Shown: positions 36,932 through 46,714, numbered from the stretch's first letter. The stretch is 64,000 nucleotides of DNA from an uncultured Clostridia bacterium (GCA_947631945.1 CANRNI010000014.1:1-64000); one strand, 5' to 3'. Notes: generated from the sequence alone by a model not told the origin. Made by a program: numbers and translations.

Positions 36932-37651
36932 TTATTTGTTTTTGTTCACAAGTCTGTTTTCTTCTTTACCGTTTTCAAGGTCGATATAACGAACATAAAG
37001 CGATATTTTATTGTTTTCATTAAGATTTGACCATATTATATCGGTAAATTCGTCAATGCTGTCGGGAATTGCGATTCTCTCGGGTTCTCCCGTAAATGTC
37101 GGTATGGGGTCGCCGTCGCAGTTATAAGTATGTATAAAATGACCTACGCCGTTCAGCGGTTTATAATTAAACGTATATCTGTTACATTCCGAGCCGTTTT
37201 CGTCCGCGCTCTTGAGTATGCTCATTTTATAAGTATAGCCGCCGTCAAAATCAAGAATACCGCTTATTCTCGGGGTAAAATTGGGCTTATCGGGTTCAAA
37301 ACATCTCGTTTCGAGAGCTTCCTCAAAGGTTTTTCCGTCTGCGATAAAATCATATATCGTATCGGTTTGGTCTCCGTTTGTAACAATAAGCTTATCGCCT
37401 GTTTTTCTTATCGCGGAATAAATTATAAGAGACGGGTCTTTGACCTTTGTTTCGTCGAACGGGTATGTTATAACGCTGCCGTCCTCTTTCTCGATAAACA
37501 CGCGGTTGCGGCTGTTTTCGCTTCTTCCCATAATAAAATACGCTGTAACGGCTTTTTTGCCGTCCTTTGATTTTCCTATGACTATTCCTCTGCCGGGATA
37601 GACGTTATTTTTAAGGCTTTTGCAGATGCAATTTGTTTCGTATACGTTCAT
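36932..37651 (-). CDS. purO: PurO-type IMP cyclohydrolase
   Basis: 239 residues of the IMP cyclohydrolase-like family first known from archaeal PurO, an Ntn-hydrolase fold. Visible blocks are NNVYPGRGIVIGKS, AYFIMGRSENSRNRVF and YSAIRKTGDKLIVTNGDQTD. It closes FAICAR to IMP, the last step of the pathway. Placement between purN and the stand-alone AICAR transformylase supports this directly. Its start overlaps the purN stop by 4 bases. Confidence 0.9.
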   Translation of the reverse strand: MNVYETNCICKSLKNNVYPGRGIVIGKSKDGKKAVTAYFIMGRSENSRNRVFIEKEDGSVITYPFDETKVKDPSLIIYSAIRKTGDKLIVTNGDQTDTIYDFIADGKTFEEALETRCFEPDKPNFTPRISGILDFDGGYTYKMSILKSADENGSECNRYTFNYKPLNGVGHFIHTYNCDGDPIPTFTGEPERIAIPDSIDEFTDIIWSNLNENNKISLYVRYIDLENGKEENRLVNKNK

Positions 37652-38289
37652 GACAATCTCTCCTTAATATATGTTTTACCGTTTTTGACGGTCAATCTGT
37701 CCTCGCAGAACAGCTTTACGGCTTCGGGAAGTATTTTCCATTCGGCTTCTTCCATTATGCGCCTTTGCAGACTTTCCGGAGTATCGTTTTCCATGACTTC
37801 GACCGCTTTTTGCAGTATTATCGGTCCCGCGTCGCACTCCGGAACAACAAAATGCGCGGTCGCTCCCGATATTTTTACGCCCTTTTCCAAAGCCGCCTCA
37901 TGAACGTGAAGCCCGTAAAAGCCCTTTCCGCAGAAAGAGGGTATAAGCGCGGGATGTATATTTATGATTTTATTCGGGAAACGCTCGTATACCTGCCCGT
38001 CAAATACCGTAAGGAATCCGGCAAGCACCGCCAAATCGGCCTTTTCCTCGGTCAGCGCGTCCGCGAGAGCCTTTGAGTATAATGCTATATCGGAATAATC
38101 CTTACGCTTTACAACTCTCGTTTTTATGTCGTTTTTCTTTGCTCTTTCAAGGGCGTAAACGCCGTCCTTCGAGGATATGACGCAGGTTATTCTGCTCTCT
38201 CCGAACATTCCTTTCTTTTCGGACTCTATAAGGCTCTGTAAATTGGTTCCTCCGCCCGAAACGAGAACGACAATATTTTTTTTACTCAA
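37648..38289 (-). CDS. purN: GAR transformylase PurN
   Basis: 213 residues, folate-dependent glycinamide ribonucleotide formyltransferase. [15 protein letters not shown] is the phosphate-binding N-terminus. The catalytic segment [25 protein letters not shown] supplies the Asn and His, and [17 protein letters not shown] the Asp. It overlaps purM by 8 bases. Confidence 0.96.
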   Translation of the reverse strand: MSKKNIVVLVSGGGTNLQSLIESEKKGMFGESRITCVISSKDGVYALERAKKNDIKTRVVKRKDYSDIALYSKALADALTEEKADLAVLAGFLTVFDGQVYERFPNKIINIHPALIPSFCGKGFYGLHVHEAALEKGVKISGATAHFVVPECDAGPIILQKAVEVMENDTPESLQRRIMEEAEWKILPEAVKLFCEDRLTVKNGKTYIKERLS

Positions 38290-39319
38290 TTATAACACCC
38301 TCGTCCGATTTTATGACTTCGCCTATGATATAAGCGTTCTCGCCCGCGTCTTTAAGAGATGCGACAGCTTTGTCCACGTCGTTTTTATCGACAATAACGC
38401 TCATGCCGACGCCCATATTGTATGTGTTGAACATATCGCGCTCGGGGATATTTCCCGTTTTCGCTATAAGCTCGAAAATCGGGAGAATTTTAACGGACGA
38501 TTTTTCTATTTTCGCGCCGAGCCCTTTGGGAATACTTCTCGGAATATTCTCATAAAATCCTCCGCCCGTAATATGCGATACTCCCTTTACCTTAACGGTA
38601 TCGAAAAGCTTTAACATCGGCTTTACATAAATCTTGGTCGGCGTTAAGAGAGTTTCTCCTACGGACTTCCCGCCGAGAGCGTCAACGGGCGTTTTTATAT
38701 CCTTATTTTCAACGTCGAAAACCTTTCTTACAAGCGAAAAGCCGTTGGAATGAACGCCGCTCGACGGCAGCGCGATTATAATATCGCCCTCTTTTATCGA
38801 CGAGTTGTCAACTATTCTGTCCCTGTCAACTACACCCACGGAAAATCCCGCGAGGTCGTATTCATTTTCGGGATAAAATCCGGGCATTTCGGCCGTTTCT
38901 CCTCCTATAAGAGCCGCGCCCGACTGTACGCAGCCCTCCGCTACGCCCGAAACGATATCGGCTATTCTTTCGGGAAAATTCTTGCCGCACGCAATATAAT
39001 CCAAGAAGAAAAGAGGCTTCGCGCCGCAGCAGATTATATCGTTGACGCACATCGCGACGCAGTCTATACCTACAGTATCATGCTTGTCCATAAGAAACGC
39101 GAGCTTTAATTTTGTCCCCACGCCGTCCGTTCCGCTTACAAGAACAGGTTTATTGATACCCGTAAGGTCAAGCTCGAAAAGACCGCCGAAGCCGCCTATA
39201 TCCGATAGTGCGCCGCTTGTCACGGTTCTTGCTATATGGCTTTTCATAAGCTCTACCGCTTTGTATCCCGCCGTAATATCAACGCCGGCCTCTTTGTAAC
39301 TTTCGCTGAAGCTCTTCAT
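38282..39319 (-). CDS. purM: AIR synthetase PurM
   Basis: 345 residues, the ATP-binding superfamily shared with Pur[18 protein letters not shown] is the usual start, [15 protein letters not shown] and [23 protein letters not shown] are the catalytic blocks, and [14 protein letters not shown] is the C-terminal glycine loop. It cyclises FGAM to AIR. It overlaps purF by 4 bases and purN by 8. Confidence 0.97.
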   Translation of the reverse strand: MKSFSESYKEAGVDITAGYKAVELMKSHIARTVTSGALSDIGGFGGLFELDLTGINKPVLVSGTDGVGTKLKLAFLMDKHDTVGIDCVAMCVNDIICCGAKPLFFLDYIACGKNFPERIADIVSGVAEGCVQSGAALIGGETAEMPGFYPENEYDLAGFSVGVVDRDRIVDNSSIKEGDIIIALPSSGVHSNGFSLVRKVFDVENKDIKTPVDALGGKSVGETLLTPTKIYVKPMLKLFDTVKVKGVSHITGGGFYENIPRSIPKGLGAKIEKSSVKILPIFELIAKTGNIPERDMFNTYNMGVGMSVIVDKNDVDKAVASLKDAGENAYIIGEVIKSDEGVIIE

Positions 39320-40779
39320 TTGCTTTGTTCCTCCTCTTTAAGCCTGTCCGATATTTTCTGCTCAAATCTGTTTTTGTGCGTTTCGGTCGGTATCTCCGTC
39401 GGATATTCACCGCTGAAGCAAGCCGTGCAGAATCCGTCCGGATTAATTCCGTGTTTCCCGCCGCAAGCCAGCTTTTTCGCACTTTCAACGCTTAAAAAGC
39501 CGAGCGAATCAACGCCTATTATTTTCGCTATTTCGTCTATAGAATGGTGGCAGGCTATAAGATTTTCTCTTGAATCTATATCCACCCCGTAATAGCACGG
39601 ATTAAGGAACGGCGGAGCGGAAAAACGCATATGCACCTCGGCGGCTCCCGCTTCCCTTACAAGCTTTACCGTTCTCGCGCTTGTCGTACCTCTTACCATG
39701 GAATCGTCAACAAGTATTACGCGCTTACCCTTAATTGTTTCCGCTATCGGGTTGAGCTTGATGCGCACCTTATCCTCTCTCGATTTCTGTCCCGGCGAGA
39801 TAAAAGTTCTGCCTATATATTTGTTTTTTATAAATCCTATGCCGTACGGTATGCCGGATTGTCTTGAATACCCTATCGCCGCGTCAATGCCCGAATCGGG
39901 AACTCCGACTACAACGTCGGCGTTTACAGGGTGTTCGAGAGCGAGGAAAGAACCGGCTCTGAGCCTTGCCTGATGAACCGAACAGCCCTCTACGATTGAA
40001 TCCGGACGGGCAAAATATATGTACTCGAATACGCATATCGCTCTTTTCGCTCTGCCGATATGGTCTGTAATGCTGCGCGTTCCGTTTTTGTCAAAAATAA
40101 GTATTTCGCCAGGCTCCAAATCCCGTATAAATTTCGCTCCGACTGCGTCAAGAGCGCACGTTTCGGAAGCGACGACATAGCTGCCGTCATCGCGCCGGCC
40201 GTAGCAAAGCGGTCTGAAGCCGTTCTCGTCCCTAACGGCTATCAGCTTCGACGGCGACATTATTACAAGCGAATACGCGCCCTTTATCTTATTCATAGCG
40301 CGGTTTACGGCTTCTTCTATAGACGGCGACGAAATGCGCTCTTTTATAATGTTGTACGCTATCACTTCCGTGTCGCTCGTGGTCTGAAAAATCGAGCCCT
40401 GCAATTCAAGCTCCGTTCTGAGTTCATAGGAATTAACAATATTTCCGTTGTGAGCTATCGCCATTCTGCCTTTCGTATGGTTTACGACAATAGGCTGGGC
40501 GTTGATTCTGTCCGAAACGCCCGTAGTCCCGTAACGGACGTGACCGACGGCGATATTGCCGTTCCCGAGAGCGTTAAGGCGCTCGGCCGTGAAAACGTCG
40601 TTAACAAGCCCCACATCGCGGTAAGAGCTGAACAGCCCGTCATCGTTTACAACAATACCGCAGCTCTCCTGCCCTCTGTGCTGAAGCGCGTAAAGTCCGT
40701 AATAGACAGAATGTGCAAGCTCCGTTGTTTCGGAAGCGAAAATACCGAAAACTCCGCATTCCTCGTGTAATATACTCAT
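39316..40779 (-). CDS. purF: Amidophosphoribosyltransferase PurF
   Basis: 487 residues. The N-terminal Ntn glutaminase has its nucleophile Cys8 after a short propeptide (MSILHEE), as in the Bacillus-type enzyme. The PRTase domain carries [14 protein letters not shown]. The C-terminal [10 protein letters not shown] and other cysteines fit the 4Fe-4S cluster of the oxygen-sensitive form. It makes phosphoribosylamine from PRPP and glutamine, the committed step of the pathway. Confidence 0.97.
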   Translation of the reverse strand: MSILHEECGVFGIFASETTELAHSVYYGLYALQHRGQESCGIVVNDDGLFSSYRDVGLVNDVFTAERLNALGNGNIAVGHVRYGTTGVSDRINAQPIVVNHTKGRMAIAHNGNIVNSYELRTELELQGSIFQTTSDTEVIAYNIIKERISSPSIEEAVNRAMNKIKGAYSLVIMSPSKLIAVRDENGFRPLCYGRRDDGSYVVASETCALDAVGAKFIRDLEPGEILIFDKNGTRSITDHIGRAKRAICVFEYIYFARPDSIVEGCSVHQARLRAGSFLALEHPVNADVVVGVPDSGIDAAIGYSRQSGIPYGIGFIKNKYIGRTFISPGQKSREDKVRIKLNPIAETIKGKRVILVDDSMVRGTTSARTVKLVREAGAAEVHMRFSAPPFLNPCYYGVDIDSRENLIACHHSIDEIAKIIGVDSLGFLSVESAKKLACGGKHGINPDGFCTACFSGEYPTEIPTETHKNRFEQKISDRLKEEEQSK

Positions 40780-40848
40780 AAATCCACCTTTTTATGTTTT
40801 TGGAACAAATTTAAAAACGGAGCAAAGATATGCTTTGCCCCTATATTT

Positions 40849-41556
40849 TTATCCGAATATTCGTCTCATCATTTCCCGATACGCTTCCTCCACGCTGCCC
40901 ATGTCGCGGCGGAAACGGTCCTTGTCAAGCTTTTCATGCGTCGTCGCGTCCCAGAAACGGCAGGTATCGGGCGAAATCTCATCGGCAAGTATAATTTTGC
41001 CGTCCGCAGTTTTACCGAACTCAATTTTGAAGTCGATAAGGTCAACGTTTATTTTTTTGAAGAAATCAATAAGAAACTCATTTATTTTAAAAGTATAGTC
41101 CGTTATTATGTCAAGGTCCTCTCTTGTTGCCCAGCCGCACGCGATAATATGATAATCGTTAACCATGGGGTCGCCGAGCTCGTCGTCCTTATAGCAAAAT
41201 TCAAGCGTGGGACACAGCAGTTTTGTACCCTCCGCAACGCCGAATCTCTTTGAAAAAGAACCTGCCGCCGTATTTCTGACAATCACCTCAAGCGGAACTA
41301 TCGTAACCTTTCTCACAACCGTTTCACGGTCGTTAAGCTCTTCGACAAAATGGGTGGGAATACCCTGTTTTTCAATCAGCTGCATAAGATAGTTTGACAT
41401 ACGGTTATTGACAACGCCTTTACCCGCAATCGTACCTTTTTTAAGTCCGTTAAACGCCGTAGCGTCGTCCTTGTAGGATACTATACAGTATTCGTCGCTG
41501 TCGGTGGCGAATACTTTTTTCGCCTTGCCCTCATACATCTGTTCTCTTTTTTCCAT
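40849..41556 (-). CDS. purC: SAICAR synthetase PurC
   Basis: 235 residues. [30 protein letters not shown] is reduced here to its key block [33 protein letters not shown] and [14 protein letters not shown] are the other signatures. It joins aspartate to CAIR. A 45-base gap of AATTGTCAATTG-type repeat separates it from purE. Confidence 0.97.
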   Translation of the reverse strand: MEKREQMYEGKAKKVFATDSDEYCIVSYKDDATAFNGLKKGTIAGKGVVNNRMSNYLMQLIEKQGIPTHFVEELNDRETVVRKVTIVPLEVIVRNTAAGSFSKRFGVAEGTKLLCPTLEFCYKDDELGDPMVNDYHIIACGWATREDLDIITDYTFKINEFLIDFFKKINVDLIDFKIEFGKTADGKIILADEISPDTCRFWDATTHEKLDKDRFRRDMGSVEEAYREMMRRIFG

Positions 41557-41574
41557 TTTGATTTCCTCCGTTTT

Positions 41575-41611
41575 TAATTGTCAATTGTACATTGTACATT
41601 GTCAATTATTA
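41575..41611. repeat. AATTGTCAATTG-type repeat, purE-purC gap
   Basis: TAATTGTCAATTGTACATTG followed by TACATTGTCAATTATTATTG. It runs up to and across the purE stop codon. Same core as at 35692-35728. Confidence 0.65.
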
Positions 41612-42099
41612 TTGTATTTTTCTTCTATGGCTTTATTTTTTTCAAGCACCTTTTCCGCGCCGAGCTTTCTTGCTTCGGAAAGCTTTTCGGCAAGCGAATC
41701 GTCGGTTACGGCTAAAATTTCAACAGCGAGCAAAGCCGCGTTCGCCGCTCCGTTGACCGCAACGGTCGCGACGGGTATTCCCGTCGGCATCATAACCGTT
41801 GAAAGAAGCGCGTCCATGCCGTCAAGATATTTTGCGGCAACAGGTATTCCTATAACGGGCAATACAGTATTCGCGGCGATAGCGCCCGCGAGGTGAGCCG
41901 CCATACCTGCCGCCGCGATAATCGCTCCGAAGCCGTTCGCTTTCGCGTTCTCGGAAAATTCTTTCGCTTCGTCCGGAGTTCTGTGAGCCGAAAAAACGTG
42001 AACCTCATACGGAACTGCATAATCCTTTAACGTATTTACAGCTTTTTCGACAACGGGCAAATCGCTGTCGCTGCCCATTATTACCGCGACTTTTTTCAT
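41602..42099 (-). CDS. purE: N5-CAIR mutase PurE (class I)
   Basis: 165 residues, class I Pur[14 protein letters not shown] at the N-terminus, the catalytic His in [13 protein letters not shown], and [15 protein letters not shown]. It converts N5-CAIR to CAIR. It is the first gene of the operon, directly after the ZTP riboswitch. No purK is visible in the window. Confidence 0.97.
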   Translation of the reverse strand: MKKVAVIMGSDSDLPVVEKAVNTLKDYAVPYEVHVFSAHRTPDEAKEFSENAKANGFGAIIAAAGMAAHLAGAIAANTVLPVIGIPVAAKYLDGMDALLSTVMMPTGIPVATVAVNGAANAALLAVEILAVTDDSLAEKLSEARKLGAEKVLEKNKAIEEKYNNN

Positions 42100-42121
42100 A
42101 TGTCAGCCTACTTTCATTAAA

Positions 42122-42153
42122 ATAAAAAAAGACAGTCCTGTTTTCTTGGACTG
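42122..42153 (-). terminator. Riboswitch-controlled terminator
   Basis: Minus-strand stem CAGTCC / GGACTG followed by TCTTTTTTTATTTT. It overlaps the end of the riboswitch's CTGGGCA motif, so ligand binding and termination can compete. Confidence 0.85.
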
Positions 42154-42167
42154 CCCAGACGGTCGGC

Positions 42168-42245
42168 TAAAGGCAACACCGCGTAATCGGCGGCTAACGC
42201 CATTGCCGTGCATAACGCGACAAAATCCAAGCGGTACTGCCTAAA
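42168..42245. mobile_element. MITE-like element, subtype C (about 78 bp) in the riboswitch linker
   Basis: The ends AAAGGCAACACCGC and GCGGTACTGCCTAAA match the TTAAGGCAAYACCGC termini. The interior AAAATCCAAGCGGTA and TAATCGGCGGCTAACGCC blocks are shared with 5572-5704. Confidence 0.65.
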
Positions 42246-42306
42246 ATAATTTCTGCTTCACGCGGTCGATTCCGCTTATCCGTCAGTCACAGAAATTTAC
42301 GGCTCA

Positions 42307-42336
42307 ATTATACCACTCAGAACGCATAAAAGTCAA
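42307..42336 (-). promoter_or_regulatory. pur operon promoter
   Basis: Minus-strand TTGACT (42331-42336), 18 bases, TATAAT (42307-42312), ending about 10 bases before riboswitch P1. Confidence 0.8.
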
Positions 42337-42410
42337 TCGGACGCCGAATTTAAAAAGCGAAAATTTTATATTTTATACGGCTTTAAATTTAGTAATAATG
42401 CATATAAGAC

Positions 42411-43391
42411 TTAGCGATGAGCACCGCATAAGGTTCCGTCATAAAAAGCGTCCCTGAACCATATGTCCTTTGCCTCAAAGCTGCGTCCCGACAGATAATT
42501 CAGAATACCCGCGTCCGTTTTAAAATCAAAACCGAGCATATACGAATAAAGGCACTGTTTTTTGTAGCCGCCGTATTTTTTGTTAAGCTCGTTTTTGCCG
42601 TATTTGCCGTCGCCTAAAAGCGGACAGCCGATAAAAGCGAAATGCGCCCTTATCTGATGCGTTCTGCCCGTGTGGAGCCGAACATCGACAAGGCTCAGTC
42701 CGTTTTCGGAGCCGAGAACCGTGTATTCGGTAATCATCGTTTTTGAGCCGTCAAAAGGGGTTCCGCTCACTTTGACCGTGTTCTTTTTTTCGTCCTTTAT
42801 CATATACGCCGTCATTATATCATGATTTTTCTCGGGTTTTCCAATCACTATACACAAATAGCGTTTATCAATTTCCCGATTCTTTATTTTTTCGTTCAAC
42901 ATTCTCAGCGATTCGGCGTTTTTTGCCGCTATAACTATGCCGCCTGTGTTACGGTCGATTCTGTTCGCGAGAGCCGGAGTGAAGGAATTTTCATTATCAG
43001 GAAGATATTCGCCCTTTTCATATAAATAACGCTGAACGCGCGTTATAAGAGTGTCCGCATACTCGCCCTCGTCGGGGTGCGACAAAACACCTGCTTTTTT
43101 ATTAAGCAGGAGAATATTTTCGTCCTCATAAATTATATCGAGGCTCTTGCCGGCTTTCAGAAAGTCATAATTATCATGGCGCGTTTCAAAAAATTCGTCG
43201 TTAATATACATATCAACAACGTCGCCCTCATTAAGTATGAGAGCGGCGCCGCCTTTTTTTCCGTTTACTTTTATACGTTTTAATCTTATATATTTATACA
43301 TAAGATTCATAGGCAGCATGGGAGCCGCCTTGGATATGAATTTATCAAGACGCCGATTCGCGTCGTTTTTTGCTATTATAAAGGATTTCAT
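42411..43391 (-). CDS. RluA-family pseudouridine synthase
   Basis: 326 residues. An N-terminal S4 RNA-binding domain (ANRRLDKFISK...RLKRIKVNGKKG) precedes the RluA catalytic domain. The active Asp146 lies in ANRIDRNTGG, and VRLHTGRTHQIRAHFAFIGCPLLGD is the family ending. It isomerises uridine in 23S rRNA or tRNA; the target (RluC- or RluD-like) is not decidable. Its start overlaps the upstream zinc-ribbon gene by 4 bases. Confidence 0.92.
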   Translation of the reverse strand: MKSFIIAKNDANRRLDKFISKAAPMLPMNLMYKYIRLKRIKVNGKKGGAALILNEGDVVDMYINDEFFETRHDNYDFLKAGKSLDIIYEDENILLLNKKAGVLSHPDEGEYADTLITRVQRYLYEKGEYLPDNENSFTPALANRIDRNTGGIVIAAKNAESLRMLNEKIKNREIDKRYLCIVIGKPEKNHDIMTAYMIKDEKKNTVKVSGTPFDGSKTMITEYTVLGSENGLSLVDVRLHTGRTHQIRAHFAFIGCPLLGDGKYGKNELNKKYGGYKKQCLYSYMLGFDFKTDAGILNYLSGRSFEAKDIWFRDAFYDGTLCGAHR

Positions 43392-44152
43392 GCCGCCTCT
43401 GCGAGCCTTTTTTCATATTCGGCGGCAGCCGACTCTCTGTATTTCGCGCGTTCGGGTTTAAAACTGTTTTTCATAACAACGCTTATTACAAGGTTCACAA
43501 TAAACAGCGCAAGACCTATAAACAGACTGTAAGAAAGGCGCAGGGATACTATTTCGGGAATTGCCGATTTAAACATGGACGAAGCAACTGTTATGCATAC
43601 TATAGCGGCGATAAAAAACAGCGTGCTTAAAGAACAGCAGATAATGTTACCCTTAGTATGATATCCCACTCCCGAAATCAGAAGAACAAAGAAATTAAGA
43701 ACGCCCGCGGCGACGCCGAGCACAACAAGTACAAGAGACGCATAAAGAACGATAAACGCCGTTCCCGATTTTTCAAGCGATATAAAACCGAGCATTGAGC
43801 CTATATCGTATTTTCCGTTTACTATTGAAAGAATGATGCTTAACAACGATACGGACTCGGCACCGTCCGAAAACGGAAGCTCAGCCGTAAGCTTGAACAT
43901 CGGAAAAAGGACAAAAATAATAGGAGCAAAAGTAAGAACAAATCTTGCGATTCTCAGTTTATTGCCGAAAAGCGCGTTTTTAAAAGAGCCGATTTTTCTT
44001 CTGAAGCTCATCCACGCGTCTTCAGCCTTTAAAGCGTCGTCATCAAGTCTTGCCTCCCAGTTGAAGTTCGGAATGTTTACCTTACAGACGGGACATTCCG
44101 CCTTTACATCTGCGATTCCGAGCTTATAGCTGCAATTGGGACATCTTGCCAT
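43388..44152 (-). CDS. Zinc-ribbon polytopic membrane protein
   Basis: 254 residues. An N-terminal zinc ribbon (CPNCSYKLG...CPVCK; four Cys) precedes about four or five membrane helices (for example FVLTFAPIIFVLFPMF, VLYASLVLVVLGVAAGVLNFFVLLI split by loops). A basic C-terminus ends KRLAEAA. I do not recognise a defined family. The overlap with the RluA gene and the short gap after the EEP-family gene suggest one transcript. Confidence 0.72.
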   Translation of the reverse strand: MARCPNCSYKLGIADVKAECPVCKVNIPNFNWEARLDDDALKAEDAWMSFRRKIGSFKNALFGNKLRIARFVLTFAPIIFVLFPMFKLTAELPFSDGAESVSLLSIILSIVNGKYDIGSMLGFISLEKSGTAFIVLYASLVLVVLGVAAGVLNFFVLLISGVGYHTKGNIICCSLSTLFFIAAIVCITVASSMFKSAIPEIVSLRLSYSLFIGLALFIVNLVISVVMKNSFKPERAKYRESAAAEYEKRLAEAA

Positions 44153-44203
44153 AAATAATCAATCCTTTCATAAAGCCGATATTTTAAGATATTACATTAT
44201 AAA

Positions 44204-45082
44204 TCATACATACAAGGTTATTTCGCTTACTATCGGGAAATGGTCGGAGGGATACTGACCGTCATACATATCGGTTATGACATTATACGAGTTTGCGAAG
44301 CCGTATGCGTCCTTAAAAAGAATATGGTCTATCGGAAGCTCGCCTTCGGTAGTTTTTTTCGTATAGCCGTGATACGTTCCGATATCCGAAGTTTCGGCCG
44401 AAACATACATACTGTCAACAAATTCCGCGTCAACAAGAGTTTTATATGCTACAGTATTCGCCTTGCAGTTAAAATCTCCCGTTATTATCACCGGAATATC
44501 GGGAGCGTATTCCTCGATTTTTTCAAGCAGAAGCTTTGCCGATTTGTTCCTTGAAATATATGAGATGTGGTCCCAGTGAGAGTTAAAGAATCCGAAAGTA
44601 AAGCCTGTTTCCTTATCTTTAAGCACAGCCCACGAGCATATGCGCCTGAAAGCGCTGCCCCATGTGAGAGACGATTTATCGGGTGTGTTTGAAAACCAGA
44701 AAGTACCCGAATCAATGAGCTTATACTTTTCCTTTTTATAGAATACGGGAGAATACTCCCCTGCCGTTTCCTTTTTGTCTCTGCCTCTGCCTACGTACGA
44801 ATACTCGGGCATACCGTCTATAATACGCTGCATCCAGTCATAGTCGGCCTCCTGGAGTCCAAAAACGTCGGGCATTACGCTCCTGATATTATTAACAACG
44901 CCGTTTTCCCTGTTTTCGGGGCTTCTTTTGCCGACACCCGAAACGTACACATTATAGCTCATTACGGTAATATCGTATGTTCTTGCACTTTCGGGCATAT
45001 CGGTCTGACTTTGAACGGGTACGGCGGGAATAAGACCGAATAAAGCCAATACGAACGCGACCAACTTTGACCAGATATTCAT
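44204..45082 (-). CDS. Exported endonuclease/exonuclease/phosphatase-fold hydrolase
   Basis: 292 residues. A hydrophobic N-terminus (LVAFVLALFGLIPAV) acts as signal or anchor. The EEP (DNase I-like) domain follows with all main blocks: MSYNVYVSG, GLQEADYDW (Glu binds Mg2+), NSHWDHISY, ITGDFNCKANT, PIDHILF and the terminal SDHFPIV histidine. Members cut DNA, phosphoinositides or sphingomyelin. Export and lack of DNA-repair companions suggest a surface phosphodiesterase. It lies 14 bases after the YfcC transporter gene. Confidence 0.82.
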   Translation of the reverse strand: MNIWSKLVAFVLALFGLIPAVPVQSQTDMPESARTYDITVMSYNVYVSGVGKRSPENRENGVVNNIRSVMPDVFGLQEADYDWMQRIIDGMPEYSYVGRGRDKKETAGEYSPVFYKKEKYKLIDSGTFWFSNTPDKSSLTWGSAFRRICSWAVLKDKETGFTFGFFNSHWDHISYISRNKSAKLLLEKIEEYAPDIPVIITGDFNCKANTVAYKTLVDAEFVDSMYVSAETSDIGTYHGYTKKTTEGELPIDHILFKDAYGFANSYNVITDMYDGQYPSDHFPIVSEITLYV

Positions 45083-45096
45083 TAATAAAACTCCCC

Positions 45097-46605
45097 TTAC
45101 CGATAATTAATCGCTACCGCGAACATCATAAACGCGGCGGCAATGATACCCTGTATCACAAAAATTTTCCAAGACCATTTCAGCCATTTTCTGTATGAAA
45201 CGCCGACCATTCCTATCGCGAGAATCATTATTCCGCTCGTCGGATAAAGAAGGTTTGTAAATCCGTCCGCCATACAGAACGTTATGACCATCGACTGCCT
45301 TGTTACGCCGACCAAATCGCAAAGCATACTCATAAGCGGAACTATAAGAAACGCTTTCGCCGTACCGCTGCCGATAAAGAACTCAAGTACGGAAATGAAC
45401 AGGAACATAAGAAGTATCGCGCCGTAAGGCGATATATCCCGAATAAGACCGTGGATATAAAAAAGAATGGTATGCATTATCTTGCCGGCGTCGAGAATAT
45501 ACGTAATCGCAAGTATAAAAATTATAAGCGGCAACACAGGCAGAACTGTTTTTACGCCCTTTCCGAAAGCCTTCCAGAGCTCTTTGCCGCGAAGTCCTGA
45601 AAAATGCCCCGCGAGAAGTCCTCCCACCGGAAAAAACACGGCCATGCAAACGAGCGAAGCGTTGCCGCCTAACGTTCCGAGTGTCTCATTGCCTGTGCGG
45701 TTGCCCAAATAGCTCATTATAAACGATGAGGCAACGCCCAAAAGCACAACGCCGAGGCAACAGACAAAAGCCTTTGCGGCTTTTTTTATAAGCGGATTTT
45801 CAATAACGCCCGCACATTCCTCCATGGAATATTTTTGCCTTATCGCCTTGTCGCTCTCATAAGCGACAGATTTTTCGGGATTTTTTTCAATTTTTTTCGC
45901 ATAGAGAATAAGATATGCCGTAAGAGAAATATAAACGAACGCGAACAGCAGAATCCTCAGCCAAAGTCCCGAAAAGACCTCAAGCTCGGCAAGCTTCTGG
46001 ACGGTTATAACGTTAAACGGATTAAAGGTCGCGGCGGTAAATCCGAAAGCTATCGAAACGAGGCTCATTCCTATTCCCGTGAGCGAATCCCAGCCCATCG
46101 CGAGAGACACCGCCACAGCTATGGGAACAAGCGTAAGGCTTTCCTCCAAAATTCCGGCGGTTGACGCCAAAAACATACCGGCAAAAACCATTACGGCAAT
46201 AAGCGTATAGCGTTTATCGCGGAATTTATTAACGATAGTTACCATTATGTATTTCAGAACGCCTATCCTGTCGAGAATCAGGAACGTGCCGCCCACCAGT
46301 ATAAGAATCGCAAGTATGGCTATACCAGTTACCGCGTTCTCATTGGTAAAAGCGAGTACGGGCGAAGCGATTATCTTCCATATCGGCATTTTATAATCTT
46401 CGATTCGGGTATACGTACCGTCGATAATCGAACCGTTCGCATCTATGCCGTACTCTCCCCGAGGGACGGTTTGCGTCAGTATGCCGACAAAAACGAGTAT
46501 AGCGGCAAGCACCGCCAAAATACTCATAACCGTTTTTTTATCAATATTTAATCCTTCCGATTGCTTTACCTGTTGTTCTTCCCCTGTTTTCGTCTTAACA
46601 GACAC
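45097..46605 (-). CDS. YfcC/DcuC-family transporter
   Basis: 502 residues, about 12 membrane helices. The YfcC family is recognisable from VPRGEYGIDANG after the first helix, GIAILAILILVGGTFLILDR, GFTAATFNPFNVITVQKLAELE and the late SGTAKAFLIVPLMS and LLYPTSGIMI blocks. Relatives carry C4-dicarboxylates, basic amino acids or peptides; the substrate here is unknown. The start is GTG 46605 with GGGTG upstream. The leader holds a large inverted repeat. Confidence 0.85.
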   Translation of the reverse strand: MSVKTKTGEEQQVKQSEGLNIDKKTVMSILAVLAAILVFVGILTQTVPRGEYGIDANGSIIDGTYTRIEDYKMPIWKIIASPVLAFTNENAVTGIAILAILILVGGTFLILDRIGVLKYIMVTIVNKFRDKRYTLIAVMVFAGMFLASTAGILEESLTLVPIAVAVSLAMGWDSLTGIGMSLVSIAFGFTAATFNPFNVITVQKLAELEVFSGLWLRILLFAFVYISLTAYLILYAKKIEKNPEKSVAYESDKAIRQKYSMEECAGVIENPLIKKAAKAFVCCLGVVLLGVASSFIMSYLGNRTGNETLGTLGGNASLVCMAVFFPVGGLLAGHFSGLRGKELWKAFGKGVKTVLPVLPLIIFILAITYILDAGKIMHTILFYIHGLIRDISPYGAILLMFLFISVLEFFIGSGTAKAFLIVPLMSMLCDLVGVTRQSMVITFCMADGFTNLLYPTSGIMILAIGMVGVSYRKWLKWSWKIFVIQGIIAAAFMMFAVAINYR

Positions 46606-46657
46606 TTAAAAATTTCACCCTGCATATTATATTTTTTACGGTTTAAAAAAACCTTGC

Positions 46658-46688
46658 GCATACTGTGCAAACGCTCTGCACCGTATGC
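46658..46688 (-). promoter_or_regulatory. Inverted repeat in the yfcC leader
   Basis: GCATACTGTGCA and TGCACCGTATGC are complementary at 11 of 12 positions across a 7-base loop. On the minus strand they are followed by GCAAGGTTTTTTT. It may be an operator or a leader terminator. Confidence 0.6.
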
Positions 46689-46714
46689 ATGCAGGCATTT
46701 GTTCAGTAAACAAT

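Larger units (their letters stand above)
42122..42297 (-). promoter_or_regulatory. ZTP (pfl) riboswitch upstream of purE
   Basis: Minus strand. The 5' domain (42248-42297) has a P1 stem AATTTCTG/CAGAAATT enclosing TGACTGACGGATA, a GCGG/CCGC stem and TGAAG, which aligns with the pfl pattern TGACTGGCGAACA...GGGGAG. The 3' domain (42152-42166) reads CCGACCGTCTGGGCA, against consensus CCGCCTGGGCA. A terminator follows at once, and then purE. ZTP riboswitches sense ZMP/ZTP, which build up when 10-formyl-THF is short, and turn on purine genes. The linker (42167-42247) contains a small MITE-like repeat. Confidence 0.88.

Noticed and set aside
42100-42340. Guanine/adenine (xpt-type) purine riboswitch before purE
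   Set aside because: The three-way junction consensus is absent; the conserved blocks fit the ZTP/pfl aptamer instead.
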